Origin: Adiantum capillus-veneris
Lineage: Eukaryota; Streptophyta; Polypodiopsida; Polypodiales; Pteridaceae
Assembly (NCBI GenBank): GCA_014529385.2
Contig: CM043964.1
Coordinates: 5,923,997 to 5,983,996 of the forward strand
Length of the DNA: 60,000 nt
Reading direction: 5' to 3'
The notes beneath the pieces are model-generated. The model was not told the origin of the DNA. It did not search any database and saw nothing but the letters and a program-made list of their open reading frames with translations. Position 1 is the first letter of the stretch. The number at the start of each line of letters is the position of its first letter. A program made the translations under genes and the position numbers. This document shows positions 22,490 to 34,457 of this stretch, one piece after another.

Positions 22490-22880
22490 AAAATATAAAC
22501 TCACGTCTTATGGTCTATCACAATATTTTGAAATGTTTTGAGTTTTTAACCTGTATTGTTCGATCTAGATCGTTTTCTTAGGAGTTACTTGTTTTTATTG
22601 CATTTTGCACAATTAAACATAGCATTTTAAAGTGAAAATGGTTATTAAGTTGAATGGATATTTTCTTGCATAATTTTTTGTAGTTTTTAAGTCACGGGTA
22701 TAGTTTGTCTGAACTAATGTGAGATGCAATGTGAAAAATATGAATTCATGTCTTATGGTTTATCACAATATGTTGCAATATTTTTTATTTTTAACCTGTA
22801 GTGTTCAATTTGGATGGTTTTCTTAAGAGTTACTTGTTTTTAATGTATTTTACGCGATTAAACATAACATTTCAATGTGA
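22490..22880. repeat. Diverged direct repeat, period about 240 bp
   Basis: The blocks at about 22490-22640 and 22731-22880 share the order of tcttatggtNtatcacaata, tttttaacctgta, gagttacttgtttttaNtg and attaaacataNcattt. They look like an old tandem duplication in AT-rich DNA. Confidence 0.7.
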
Positions 22881-23369
22881 TATTGGTTTTCATTCTTCAA
22901 TCTGTATTAATATAATCGTACACAATTTTTTGAAGTCTTCAAGTCGCGGTTATGGTTTGTCTGAACTAGTGTGAGAGTGGTTGGTGCACCCATGAAGCTG
23001 TATTTGATATGCTATTTTTTATTGTCCATTGCAAAAATGATGCTAGTACAAAAGAAAATTATTGCGCGTGCTATTTGAAAAAAAATGTATTTTGGCAATA
23101 TCTTCATGTGCAGATGGTCGCATACAACAGATTAATGAAAGTGACGTTGTCCTGCATTTTTTGGAAAGTCTTTTTCAGAATTTGGTTTCATAATTAGACA
23201 TCGAAGGTAATGAGTGACAGTGCCCGATAGCTCCTCATTTTATCTTGGACTGGCTGCCATGAGGAAATGTTTTCATATAGACCTGATAATCAGAGTTGTC
23301 CAGTAATGATGCAAGAAATGTAAAGCCATGTGAAGTTGTGAAATGAAAGGTGAAATAAAATGAACTAAT

Positions 23370-23565
23370 TAATATATGTGTGTGTGTGTGTGTGTATAGA
23401 ATTTATTAGAATTATGCAAGTGAAGCTTCACTTTAGCATTCTAAAACAATAGAATGCAAAAAAAACCATACGCGTGTGTGTAAAATTTACTAAAATTATG
23501 CAAGGTGAAGCTTCACTTTAGCATTCTAAACCAATAGAATGCAAGAAAAGTAAAGACATGCCAGG
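23370..23565. repeat. Short tandem duplication next to (TG)n
   Basis: The segment gtgaagcttcactttagcat with flanking attctaaa(a/c)caatagaatgcaa occurs twice, around 23420 and 23505, each preceded by a tgtgtgt run. The core gtgaagcttcac is itself palindromic. Confidence 0.8.
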
Positions 23566-23959
23566 GTGTGAAATGAAAGGTAAGTTTCCATCATGCACTA
23601 AAAACAATAAAAGTCTCCCTAACCCAACAGAACACTAAGGGTTTCTTTTAGAAAGCCAAAAAGGAAATACAACATTTATAAAACAAGGAAGTCAATTGAG
23701 CATTAAAAGAAGGGACCAAGTTCCAATCATGCAAAACCCCACATACATTATAAAACAAACTCACATGACATGTGTCGCCAATCTATGATTCTTAATCAAT
23801 GGTCCAGAAAGTGCACCAATTCTCCACCCACTCTCATATGGCCTTCTGAAGGCCAAAAAGTTGTAAGAGATGTTCCTTTTATCCTTACATGTGATATTGA
23901 AAAAAATGACCAATTAAGGTCTAAATTAATTTTTTTGTTGAGAAAATGATAAATTTAAT

Positions 23960-24611
23960 TTTAAAATATTTTGCTCGCCAAATTCATAAATCTAGATTCA
24001 TTTTCTCGCCAAAACCTTGAGTAATATTTCAAGGTCAATGTCCAAAAAAAATAAAATGGCTCCCACCTTCTCATTTTCCTTTGAATCTTCTCAAGGACCC
24101 ACTGGAACCTTCGCTTATGAGTAACGTCCACCCCAACGGGGGGTCCTAGATGCCTAACAATCCTACCTTTAGACACAATCTCCCCTAACTAGACCGATGG
24201 GTCAAATGAGTCATTTTTCGTCAGCGAGATCAATCTAAACTTCTCAATACTACACTTCGACCCAGAAGCCACAAAAAATGTCTGCACAATCTGAAGGGCC
24301 TTCTTGAGAACCTGAGGACATGCTTTCAAGAAGAGGAGAGAGTCGTCCATAAGCATCTTGGCCAGGAGATGGTTGTTACCAAGCAAAGTTAACCCTTGTA
24401 TTTCCCTCGCTCAAGTAGCTTCGAGCATCATTATTGAAGGATGCGACCCAATAACAAAGAGAAGAGGGGCTAGGGGGCATCCTTGCTTGATCGATCTTTT
24501 GGCTTCAAAGGAGCCCAATATTCTATCGTTGAAAAAGAGCTTCGATAGGCTACCTGCATCGAACCCAACGTGTGTATAAGCTGACAGAGTGCATTCAGAT
24601 GGACAAGGCAA
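23960..24611 (-). pseudogene. LINE reverse transcriptase remnant
   Basis: On the minus strand, from 24611 downward: the LINE RT block with LFFNDRILGSFEAKRSIKQGCPLAPLLF (cited here as motif order: a thumb-proximal helix, then KQGCPLAPLLF), then LMDDSLLFL (the FADD active-site equivalent, with Ala changed to Met and F to L), then IVQTFFVASGSKCSIEKF, and near 24170 HLGPPVGVD (the Y-L-G-V-P-L-G block). Three frames are needed, so it is frameshifted. It is a different LINE lineage from the pair at 48-58 kb, and both ends are missing. Confidence 0.75.
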
Positions 24612-24699
24612 TCTTAAACATAGAGTGAGTTTATCTCCTCTTAATTTATTTGATCGTGCATATATATACCTTTATATACATGATATAGTGATACGTACA

Positions 24700-25820
24700 C
24701 TTCCACACACTTTGATGCTCATGCTTGCCATGAGGAAGTATTATCCATTCGCACAATGGGTAGTTTCTAAGTTCAAAAATGGCATGGAGCCTCGATAATT
24801 TGGTGATTTATGAAGGATTCTAAAAGTGTTACACTAGATGATATACGGTAAGTCATCTAATGTTTTTTTTTCTCCAGAACTCACAATGGTGAGTGGATTA
24901 TATTAAAAGATCCAAAAAATTACAAATTCGTGCCATGCTCGTCACGAGCCATGACCACTTGGGCCAGATCATAGATATATAAGCTAATGCGGGAGCCAAC
25001 CCACAACTACAAATGAGCCTATACTTTCACCTTTGCACATCCGTTAGTACGATGCCCAGGGTCCTGCTCGACTCCTTTGAGTTTCTTTGCTTTCCAATGC
25101 CAATGATCGTTACCCTGCTTGGTTGGATTATCTCCGTGAACTTTGCCACTTCCAAGGAGTTCTCGAAGATCCAATAGTTTCTTTTCTTGCAAATGTGTTT
25201 AAAGTAGAAAAACCTCATGATTTCTATAGCAATGAGCAGTGTCTGAATCTTGAACATCTTTTCTCCCAAGAAGAGATCGTTCTTGAAGAATCCTATTATC
25301 CAAGTTTTTTTGGATCCATTTGCAAATCTTGCTTGCAAGTCATCTAATGCTTCTTAATTCAATTTTGAACGTACTTTGTTGTGTAATTATTTTCCATGAA
25401 TTTGTAGGGAAATTTCTTTTCAAGACAATGAAGCCATGCGCTACTATGAGGATGTGATTCCACCTCCGCAAAAACTACCATTTTGTCAAAATTTTGATCA
25501 AGAAGCAAATAGTGAAGACAATCTTGGTAATTGTATTAACCCATGATTATTTCCAATGACGAGACATCTATCGAATCTCGAGGTGATGAAACCTCAAGTC
25601 GAGATGAATGCAAGGGAAAAGTGCATATGGGAATTCAAAACTCAGGTGATTTCATTCCATTATAGTTGGATTGCCTTGGGTGATAAAAATACAAGCTTCT
25701 CCATCAATTTCTCGAGAAGACACTCATACCAATGTTTGCTTTCCATCTACTAGTCATTATCAAGTACCCACTTCATCCGCGATGGTGATGCAGAAGTGGA
25801 TGATGTAGCATTTTTGTAAC
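24700..25820 (+). pseudogene. Unrecognised exon-like segments, possible gene remnant
   Basis: Several coding-like stretches are separated by plausible splice borders: one ending KDSKSVTLDDIR before gtaagt (about 24847); 25087-25347 with YPAWLDYLRELCHFQGVLED and YYPSFFGSICKSC; 25410-25529, between tttgtag and gtaatt, reading EISFQDNEAMRYYEDVIPPP and on to EANSEDNL; and an acidic/Ser stretch DETSIESRGDETSSRDE (about 25558-25610). I recognise no domain. Stops between blocks imply a broken gene, or introns I cannot place. It could be a host gene fragment or a captured transposon gene; the sequence does not decide. Confidence 0.3.
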
Positions 25821-25919
25821 TTATCTCTATTCCTATATGGTTAGCATCGCAAATGTCAAATATTTGAGGCTCGTTTTTTAGCTTACCTAGATCAATCAAA
25901 TATTTGTTCAAGCAATGAA

Positions 25920-25961
25920 TTGTGTGTGTGTGTGTGTGTGCGCACGTGCGCGCACACGCGT
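25920..25961. repeat. Alternating purine-pyrimidine (TG)n(CG) tract
   Basis: Ten TG units lead into cgcacgtgcgcgcacacgcg, 42 bases of almost perfect purine-pyrimidine alternation, which favours Z-DNA. Confidence 0.85.
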
Positions 25962-27327
25962 TGGGGTATTAATCTATATATTTTATTCACAATTTGAACA
26001 ATACATTCTAAAAGAGACATGACAAAGATAAATTAAAGTGATTACATATTTTTTTAAAAAAACTTATGTACATTTGAAATGGAATTTTGATGTTTTATTA
26101 CATCTAAGAAATAAAAATGAAGTAGCAGTAGTTCAAGAAGTATCCCTGCCAAAAATTGTTTGAATGTCACTTGAATTCAAAGGTAAAAGAAGTAAGAAGA
26201 AAACAAAAAAATCATTAGTATTTTTGTTTAGTCACGAAATGCAGGTATAGGATGGATCCGACAGTTGTCATCCATGTCCCTCTTATCCATGCATTCAAAT
26301 GTGTTTGATGATGACAAGAAATCCTGCCTAGATCCATGTATGCTTCTGGCAACAAAGATTAAGTCCATAAAATATATGTGAAAGAATGGTTTAAGCAAAG
26401 AACATTATTCCGCATGAAAATATTTCAAAGCGTAAAGCTAAGCTAGGTTAACAATAGGAATATATCAAGATTTCATGTCGATGTGAATAGCCTTCAAACA
26501 AGGTTTTATCTCAGTGTTAGTTGAGTTTTAGACCGAAAATTGGCCTTAGCTCTCATGTTTTTGGAGAAATTTGATTAACTCGCAAAAAAGGTTTTGCATA
26601 TTGTTATGTTTACTTTCTCCTTCGCAAAAAATATTCCATTTAACATCATAGGCCTAGAAATATGCAGTAAATGAACCAATTTACCGGCATACGGTTAGAT
26701 TCTTGACGTAAATAATTAGAAACCGTTCTAACTTGCTGTGGTAATGAAACTCTGTGACTATACTGTTAAATAAAAACCTTCTTATTTTGTCATTTAATAA
26801 TTGATATACCAAGATATATAAATTAGCAATACAACATTGGGTTATTTATTTCCTTAGGAAGGAATTATCCAAAATTTATGCACATAGAGGAAACTTATCC
26901 ACCTCAGAGGAGGAGGAGGAGTCCATGGCTCTCATCTCGGTTTGCTTTTCCGCCATGAGAGTAACTGTTCTGAAAATTTGTCAAGAGACAACCTCGGAGC
27001 TTGTTGTTCGTTGGAAGCTTTGCTAGGCGTTTATGCGCACTGAGGATTATACTTTGAATGGGCGGATATTTCTACCGAAAGAGGGTGGCTAAGAGCATAT
27101 GATTGAATTAATATTTGCATGCAAAAAGTTGTAGAATGTAAACTAGCTGAAAATGGCCATGCTCACGCAACAGAAAAGAGAACTTGCATGGTGAGTGCGA
27201 CCTGCATCTTCATGTGAGAGGTGGGCAAGAAGCGAAATGAGTGCAAGGGCTAAGTAACTGAGGGCGAGTATGCGTTGGACTTGCAACGCTTATGCAGTGC
27301 ATGCTACTCTTTAAGTAGCGTGAGACT

Positions 27328-27334
<7 letters not shown>
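25962..27334. other. No gene recognised; AT-rich
   Basis: Intergenic-looking AT-rich DNA. A short frame from 26924 (MALISVCFSAMR) has no recognisable domain. Confidence 0.4.
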
Positions 27335-27389
<55 letters not shown>

Positions 27390-27632
27390 CCACGCATGTG
27401 TTAAATTAAAGCATCTTAATTGACTCCATGCATGTGAGCTATCTTTCTAAACGCCCCAGTTGAACTCAAAAACTAAAGATTGACAATTTGTTATACCGAT
27501 CGTTTGCAAATCAACGTGTAAGAGTTGTGTATATGTGTGTGTGTGTGTGAGGAGGAGAGAGAAATAGAATTTTGTATACTTCATCATCTACAAATCAACG
27601 TATAAGAACTGTGTGTGTGTGTGTGTGTGTGA

Positions 27633-27689
<57 letters not shown>
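27335..27689. repeat. Cluster of (TG)n(GA)n microsatellites
   Basis: Compound tracts at 27335-27389, 27533-27551 and 27611-27689. The sequences before the second and third share caaatcaacgtNtaagag, so the tracts sit in a small tandem duplication. Confidence 0.9.
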
Positions 27690-27691
<2 letters not shown>

Positions 27692-28012
27692 GTGCATGTG
27701 ATTCACGTCAACATTTCATCGATTCGACGTGCTGCCATAAAAAAAAGTAAGGCCAGCATGTTCAACCCAAAATTGAAGGTATACCATAGCATAATTATTT
27801 TTAGTTCCAAAGGGCGCAACCCTTTGGAAATTGATACACACCCACAATCTGAATAGCGGCGCATACCCACGATCTCTAGTCTCTATACTATCTTTATACT
27901 TTCTCATGCACCTTGGAGGCCCTTCCACGTGGCATAAGGAGAGGGATTGGAGGCAAAGGCAAAGAAAGAAAGAGGAGGAAGCCCTAACGTGGGGATTCCA
28001 GAGAAAGAAAAG

Positions 28013-28016
28013 TCTT

Positions 28017-28058
<42 letters not shown>
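28013..28058. repeat. (TC)n microsatellite
   Basis: About 22 TC units with one interruption. A second short tract lies at 28609-28635. Confidence 0.95.
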
Positions 28059-28229
28059 GTTTTGTTTTCGGAGTCGGGTAGGGCATGCCCGGCCGCTCCC
28101 CTCATACACCAAAAAAGTATACAAGAAAAACGACCAGGACGGTACGGGGCCCAGTAATGGGTTGGGCTCCGGTGCGTGGAAAGGCAGAAGTCTAAATTAA
28201 AGTAAAGTATGGACCACTTCTAAGGCATC

Positions 28230-28540
28230 TGAGTCCGGGTGTCAAGGTGGTTTACAGTGACGGAATAGAGTTGTACGCCGTAGGATGGGGGTTCGATTCG
28301 CGCTGGCACTTTTGACCTCTGACTGGGCCACGCCAATTTCGCCATAGGTGCCACTTTTTGATACACGCGATTGTAAAGAATCGCATCGACCTCGGCCTGT
28401 GAAGGGTTGCTCGCTCCAAGTTTTATGTTGTAGCTCGCTCTTGATAACAGCTAGGGACTGCGCCCCTCCATGCCCAAAATGGCGCATCACAAGAAGAATC
28501 TGCCCGTTGTAAAGGTTCTTAAATAGGGGGTTTTACCCTA
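28230..28540 (+). mobile_element. tRNA-derived SINE
   Basis: An A-box tggtttacagtg (28248-28259) and an almost perfect B-box ggttcgattcg (28290-28300), 31 bases apart, form an internal RNA polymerase III promoter of tRNA type. A tRNA-unrelated body follows to about 28540 (through ttgatacacgcgattgtaaa and cgctcttgataacagctagg). There is no complete cloverleaf, so this is a SINE rather than a tRNA gene. The 3' end is not sharply defined. Confidence 0.6.
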
Positions 28541-29130
28541 TGCACCCAAAAATCGAAGGCAGACGCTTTTGTCACTAGTTTCCTCCGGACTACGAGAGGC
28601 CAGAATTATCTCTCTCTCTCTCTCTCTCTCTCTCTACCCCCGTCCATAGGACGGGCCACACATTCGTAATATTAAGTCAAGCATTTCATTTAAATTGAGC
28701 AAAAAGTGCTATGTGGCCACTACGGAAGGCGTTGCCCTTGGAACTGTTGTCGGAGTCTGCAGTTCTCTAGAATCAACCGTAGAGGCCTCTTACCTAATCA
28801 TGAATCCCACCATAGAGGAATACATCATGCTCAGAGCTCTGAATCACCAAAGGACCCTTTGAGAGAGTTTTTGCAACATATTCACGTCTTCCAAACAAAG
28901 CTTAAGTGCATGAAGCTTAAACTTGGGATACAAATAACAAATTGGCACTCAAATTCCTTCAAGATAACAGACTTTCATGCTCAATCAAATTTTCAATAGC
29001 AGAGAAATTTCTCAAAAAGATAAGGAAAGAAAAATCAATGGTTAAATGTAGGCATTTATGCCAACGCAAGTGCATCGCGAGTTACTAATTCGATGCATCA
29101 AGCTAATGTTTACGTTGTAAGAGGTGCATG
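28541..29130. other. No gene recognised
   Basis: A short open stretch near 28710-28850 reads EGVALGTVVGVCSSLESTVE and on through NPTIEEYIMLRALNH before a stop. No family is recognised and it may be chance. Confidence 0.35.
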
Positions 29131-29308
29131 TACCACCATTTACATCCTCCATATATTTAAAAGTCCTTAATTGATGGCAAATCAATGCAACACGGCTAAT
29201 TAATCATTCCTAATCTAGGACCACCATTTACATCCTCCATATATTGATGAGTCCTTAATTGATGGCAAATCAATGCAACATGGCTAATTAATCATTACTA
29301 ATCTAGGA
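29131..29308. repeat. 88-bp tandem duplication
   Basis: The unit starting ccaccatttacatcctccat at 29133 recurs at 29221 with only a few differences, ending ...catt(c/a)ctaatctagga in both copies. Confidence 0.95.
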
Positions 29309-29545
29309 TTGAGTTTGGCGTGTTCTAATTGGCTTTGAAGGCCATCACACAACTCGAGAACGAGGAGCACAGTGCACTTAAAAACTCCACTCAAAATCAA
29401 CACGCAAAAAATCCACAATTACTTGGTGAAAGCGTAGGAAATCAGCCTAGGAAATGGCACAATTAGTCTAGATCTGTTCCACCAAAATGATGGGGGGATC
29501 ACGAATCAACCCTCAATTGGTAGACAGTATTGAGTATGTCATTAG

Positions 29546-29795
29546 TTCAACCAGAAACTGCATCTTCACTTCAATGTGGTCGCTCACCATTCGCAGCACC
29601 AGTAAGTAAGGTTCCGTATATACAGCTGAAAGATGGAAAACAACAGTCTGCAGGTAATTTGCCAGCACGCATTGAAATTGAAGCATGCCAATTGAAGTCA
29701 ACCAGAAACTGCATCGGCTCAACTTCATGGTCGCTCATTTGAACGGACCATGTACAGAAGCAAGGTTGAAAAGAACAGTCTACAGGTTTGCCACC
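29546..29795. repeat. Direct repeat of about 150 bp at 3' end of LRR pseudogene
   Basis: The string caaccagaaactgcatc occurs at 29549 and 29700, and both are followed by a tggtcgctca block and, further on, by an acagtct(g/a)caggt block. It duplicates the last part of the pseudogene on the minus strand. Confidence 0.75.
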
Positions 29796-31140
29796 ATTAT
29801 AAATGTACGAGCATGTCCATACAGTATCGTAGGAAAACATGTTATGCAGTCCTAATTCGGGATGCTTTGTGGTAACTCTCAATTCAGCACGTGACTCTGA
29901 ACATCGTGCGAGGCTTTGATCCAGGCGAGAGGCCAGTGTGAGCGGGAACTCCATCTGTTTAACCCAAGATCCATGCAGGCCGTCTTGAAGTTTGATGGCT
30001 ATACACTTCAAATTCGGGCAGCAATACTGTAACATCTTAAGGATCCCTCCAGCCAAAAGCTCATGGTCAGTGACTCTGTTGCTGACATACAGCTCAAGAT
30101 CAGTCAGCCGCCCAAAGACTGGTAGATTATGTCCAAACAGCGTGTCGTGATAAAGAGCACAACTCTGGAAACCGAACTGCAATAGTATTCAGGTGTTCAA
30201 CAGTAAATGTAGGAAAACCTGCAGGCAGCAGCCACAGCTTTCTTAACTTCATGGTGAGTTTAGTTTTGTCACATATAGACCACATTGAGGATAAATAACT
30301 TTCGTTGAAGAGCGACAAATCCATTAAAGCTGTCAAATTCTCTGCTGTAGGATGTTGAATTGGAGCATTCCAGGTAACAAGATGCTGTAGAGTATCTGCA
30401 AACCTAAGCCGCACAATACCAAAGTCTTGTAGAATTAGATGCTGTAAGCTTTTTACTTGCTCCACATCCACTGACATGTACTTTCTCATTGACAAGGCCA
30501 CCAAGGACAGGTATGCGAGGTTATCTGCATGCACCACAAGAGTGATCTCTATCGCATCGACAGAAAAGCAGACTGACTTTCTTCAGGGATGAAGACAGCT
30601 TTAACACAACTCTCGTTCCTAACACGAATGTTACTTAAAGAAACACTCTCTAGCTTGACTAGGTATGAGAAGAGTAGCTGAATATCCTCAAATCTCAGCA
30701 GTAGCATCTGGCGCCCATTTAGCGCAAGCGACACAAGAGAAGGTCGCAAAGAGTACTTTGTCAGATCCTGTATGGATATATTGTTCACCGAGCCCCACTC
30801 AAAATGCTCTATGCTGTTGTTGATAGAAGCCAACTTCTTCAATATGTTCACATATCTTGTGGTCCTTGACACAAAAGTGAAAGATTTCAGAGTTCTTCTG
30901 AATTGCAACCAATCCTCGAGAGATTTTACACGAATGCTTCCACCAAAAACGGATAAATCGCGGAGGTTTGTTGTCTGCTTCACAGCAGCATTAATTCTGC
31001 TCTCATAATGCTACCAATCTGCTGGAGAAGCAGGGAAAGGGAAAGTAATCTTGTGGAAGTAATTCTTGACGACATCTCGCCATTCCCAACATGAGAGTAG
31101 AGCGGCAAAAACAATGCTGACGCAGCTCACACGAGTCCAA
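29571..31140 (-). pseudogene. F-box/LRR-like protein pseudogene
   Basis: Read from 31140 downward, the first segment contains SCWEWRDVVKNYFHKITF (F-box-like, low certainty), followed by a TAG stop near 31015. Then come leucine-rich segments: TNLRDLSVFGGSIRVKSLED, SLVSLALNGRQMLLLRFEDI, KLESVSLSNIRVRN; after a frameshift near 30570, LAYLSLVALSM, SLQHLILQDFGIVRL, LMDLSLFNESYL, KLRKLWLLPAGFPTF; and after a second frameshift near 30160, LTDLELYVSNRVTDHELLAG and CCPNLKCIAIKL. The irregular L-x-x-L-x-L spacing and size suit plant F-box/LRR substrate receptors of SCF ubiquitin ligases. At least one stop and two frameshifts make it non-functional. Confidence 0.65.
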
Positions 31141-31227
31141 TAATTTCCATAGGCAATTTAATGAATACGTGATCTTGGCATGCGCCAGATGCATACAAAT
31201 GCCTGCAAGCAAGGCCGTAGATGAATG

Positions 31228-31230
<3 letters not shown>

Positions 31231-31286
<56 letters not shown>
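31231..31286. repeat. (TC)n(AC)n microsatellite
   Basis: About 15 TC units lead into about 12 AC units, just upstream of the LRR pseudogene on its strand (as (GT)n(GA)n). Another (TC)n tract lies at 31789-31826. Confidence 0.95.
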
Positions 31287-31785
31287 CATAAAACAGCCAC
31301 GTCACATCTACGGGTTGTGGGGGCTGCAGCGCTTGTATGCACTTCAAAGTTGTTGTTATGCAAAAAGAGTGAGTGCTTATTAAAGGAACAGCGCTTTGAG
31401 TGGCTTGCTTGCACGTAGCCGATGAAAAAACTTCTTTTAGTTCTGAACATGTACGATAAATGGCACTTGCTGGTTGTTGTAGGGAGGGAAAGCCACGCGT
31501 TGTTTCAGAACTACATTGCAATTTGCAATAGGCTAGATGTTGGCGTTGAAACCCCTACAAGCAACCTTGGGACGGGGCTCCAAGGCATAGTTACCTTGAT
31601 TCAAATGGCGTTATTACCCGCGGCTGGATCAATGGCCCGGGGCACTATAAATGATAGTGAACATGGATAAGGCATTGTTACCTTGATTTTCTAAGAACCT
31701 CTTGAGGTGTTGTGAAAGGTTAAGGCATCCACATACAACCAATGAAAACTTAACATCTGGCATCGTTCCATGGTTCCATAAGCAA

Positions 31786-31829
<44 letters not shown>

Positions 31830-33530
31830 ATCGTCGTCAAACACACGAGCAAACTCCACCCTTAGAGACAATGTTTGGCTTCTATATGTAAGAGAGTTGA
31901 GAGAGATAGAGGCAGCAAGATGGAAATAAAGAGAAAATTGCAACACAAATTCAACTCAATCTTGAATCATTCAATTTCCCAATTTATGTACAAAGTGCGA
32001 TCGAAATCAACTCTCGGCAATCAACAAAAATTATAAAACAAACCCTGGACAACAGTAAAACATGAGCATTGGCATCGAAACACATTCAATATCTGCTACC
32101 TAGCCCTCCAACCAATCATAAATTTGGTTCTCGCCCATCACATACTCAAGTCGTCGTTGGCAACATGCACCCGAGCCCGCAATGATCACAAGTTGGCCCT
32201 GTACCAAGCTTTGGAATCCATCCCCTTTTATGCTTGTGCTCGTCAAAATCCTACCCTATTGACAAAATTCCTCCAATTCCCGTAGCGAAGAATTCCCTAA
32301 CTTTGCCTGTAATACTTTTCATTAAGATCTACCTTCCCTTTTGATTTCCTCCGAGCTCTTCCCCTCCTGCTCCTTTGTCAAATTCTTGAGAGCGAAAGAG
32401 AAAACCTTTCAAAATCCCTCCCCTCTTCTCACATTTTTCACCTTTTTGCTCCTTTGTTGAGGCTTGAGGGCTGTGAAGCTTTGGGAGAGAGAGCTATGAA
32501 GATTTCGCTATGGGATCTTGGTTATGACGGCAAGAGAGAGATATTGTTGCTATGGGAGCTTGATTTAGAGCAAGAGAGAAATTGTGGTTGAGCTCGAAGA
32601 GATGAGCTACGGAGCTTCTAATCAAAGGCTCTTCCATCAAAGAACTTTCTCCCTCTGCCATTGCTAACCCTCACTTTGGCATGCTTTAACTCCCTATTCT
32701 ATTTCTAGCTATGCACCACTAGCGTCGATGCTAGTGCATAGTGGGGAACGCTCCTTGATGACGTGGTAGTTGGAACCTTGGGTAGCACCAAAACTGGTGC
32801 AAGTACCACCAAAGATGGTATGTTGCCTCTTTTTTCTCACCATATCTTTCCCTTCTTACACGTTTTTTAAGTGTGTGGTTCTCCACGGTCGATTAAGAAA
32901 GCGTCAGGCTTCAGATTGTAGACGAATAATTAGCAGAGGCTCAAACCAAGGAAAATGAGTGTTGAGAGGTATATTTTTTGGTTAATAAGAGTATGTGATG
33001 AAGAGTTGAGAGAGATTACGAGAAACAAGCACGATTTGACACACTAATTATGGATGAAAGCAATAAGAAACATATAAACGACACTTAATTGATGCTGGAA
33101 ACCAATAGATATTTCCAATTTTTGATCTCCAATAGCATACACCTAATAAAAAATCCCCCAACTTGATGGAAGAATTATGTAATGGCCATGCACAAATCTC
33201 TCCTTGTACAACTCCCTTGCTCTTCAATTCACAAGATTTTCCCTTCCGTCGTCTAGTGGGTCGAGTTCTACCTACTACCTTTCTTACAGACCACATGCCC
33301 TTTGTACGCCTTAGATGTTCACCCTTGCTTGCCCTAATTTGTTGAGAGGGAGCAAGAACCCTCGACACCCTAGTTCTTATCGACCCTCTTCTCTCGCCAA
33401 CACAACCACCCCTTCTTTCTTCCCCTCCTCCCACTTGCTCTTGTGATGGAAGCTCGATAGTGAAAGCGAGCAAGAGAGAAAGGGAAATTTTCTCTCCCCT
33501 CTTTGGTTGCCCTATCCTTTGCTTCAAAGC
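31287..33530. other. No gene recognised; two weakly similar blocks
   Basis: Blocks around 31870-32480 and 33000-33490 share the same order of motifs (gagagttgagagagat, a downstream ccc-ctcct stretch, then gagcgaaagagaaa versus gagcaagagagaaagg). They may be diverged LTRs or copies of one repeat. Similarity is low and I do not assign a class. Confidence 0.3.

Positions 33531-33600
<70 letters not shown>
33531..33600. repeat. (AG)n microsatellite
   Basis: About 35 AG units. Confidence 0.95.
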
Positions 33601-33602
<2 letters not shown>

Positions 33603-33719
33603 CGTCTTGATCCCTCCCCTATTTTTATTCTTTAACATCGTCGAGGGAGACAGAAAGCAAAAGAAAGAAGCCGCTTTAAGATCCCATTTGTAGTCCTAAA
33701 TCCTTACTTGTGCTTCGTA

Positions 33720-34404
33720 TGCCCTGTAACATTTAATGGCTTAGTAACTTGTTTGTAGCAAAAAATAGCATGAACATAGTGAGCATTTCATTAGAATAGA
33801 TTCCTAATGAGAATAACAACAAGAGTGCTTGGGTGGAGAGAGCAACAAAAAATATAACACCTAGTTAGATAGCATGAACAATACTTCAAAAGAGAGAAAA
33901 TAAGCTATTGACAACATCTGAGAACCAGATTTGCATAAAGTAGGTTCCCCTCCAAAAGGCTTTGTACTATGGTTTCTCCCATAAAGAGAGACATTTTACA
34001 TGTGTTCCTTCAATACTAGCTAGTGCAATGAAGATGGAAACTTCAAGCACTAAACAAAACACTTATAAAACAAAACATCAATTCCCTCACGGTCTCAGAC
34101 GCAAGACCTCACACACCTTCGAAGATGGTGAGAGCTAGTGGTGTATGAGAGTAGATTGAGAGGAAGGAGTAGTCTTACAAGAAATATGTACATCTCCTCA
34201 CATAATCACTCATATTAGCATAGCTTAGCTTAGTAATTAGCATGGTAGAGGAGATGAACATGCATCGAAGTTTGGCTCTTGGTTGGATTTTCATCACAAA
34301 GCCAAGAGTTGTTGGTGTAGGCATCCCTTCTCACAAGCTTGGAGTAGGTGATAAGCTTTCCATTAAAGCTTGAGAAGGAGAGAGAGAGTCTTCTTACTCC
34401 ATTG

Positions 34405-34457
<53 letters not shown>

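Noticed and set aside
25556-25753. LINE linker on the plus strand (WIALGDKNTSF resembles W-L-x-x-G-D-K-N-T-x-F-F)
   Set aside because: Only one motif fits, no RT or endonuclease is nearby on this strand, and an alternative frame in the same place reads as an acidic exon.
28241-28310. Possible tRNA gene
   Set aside because: A and B boxes are present but I could not find a cloverleaf with paired acceptor stem. The sequence continues as a repeat body, so SINE fits better.
29513-29742. Short plus-strand frames opposite the LRR pseudogene
   Set aside because: They overlap a direct repeat and have no motif; the minus strand carries the leucine-rich signal.
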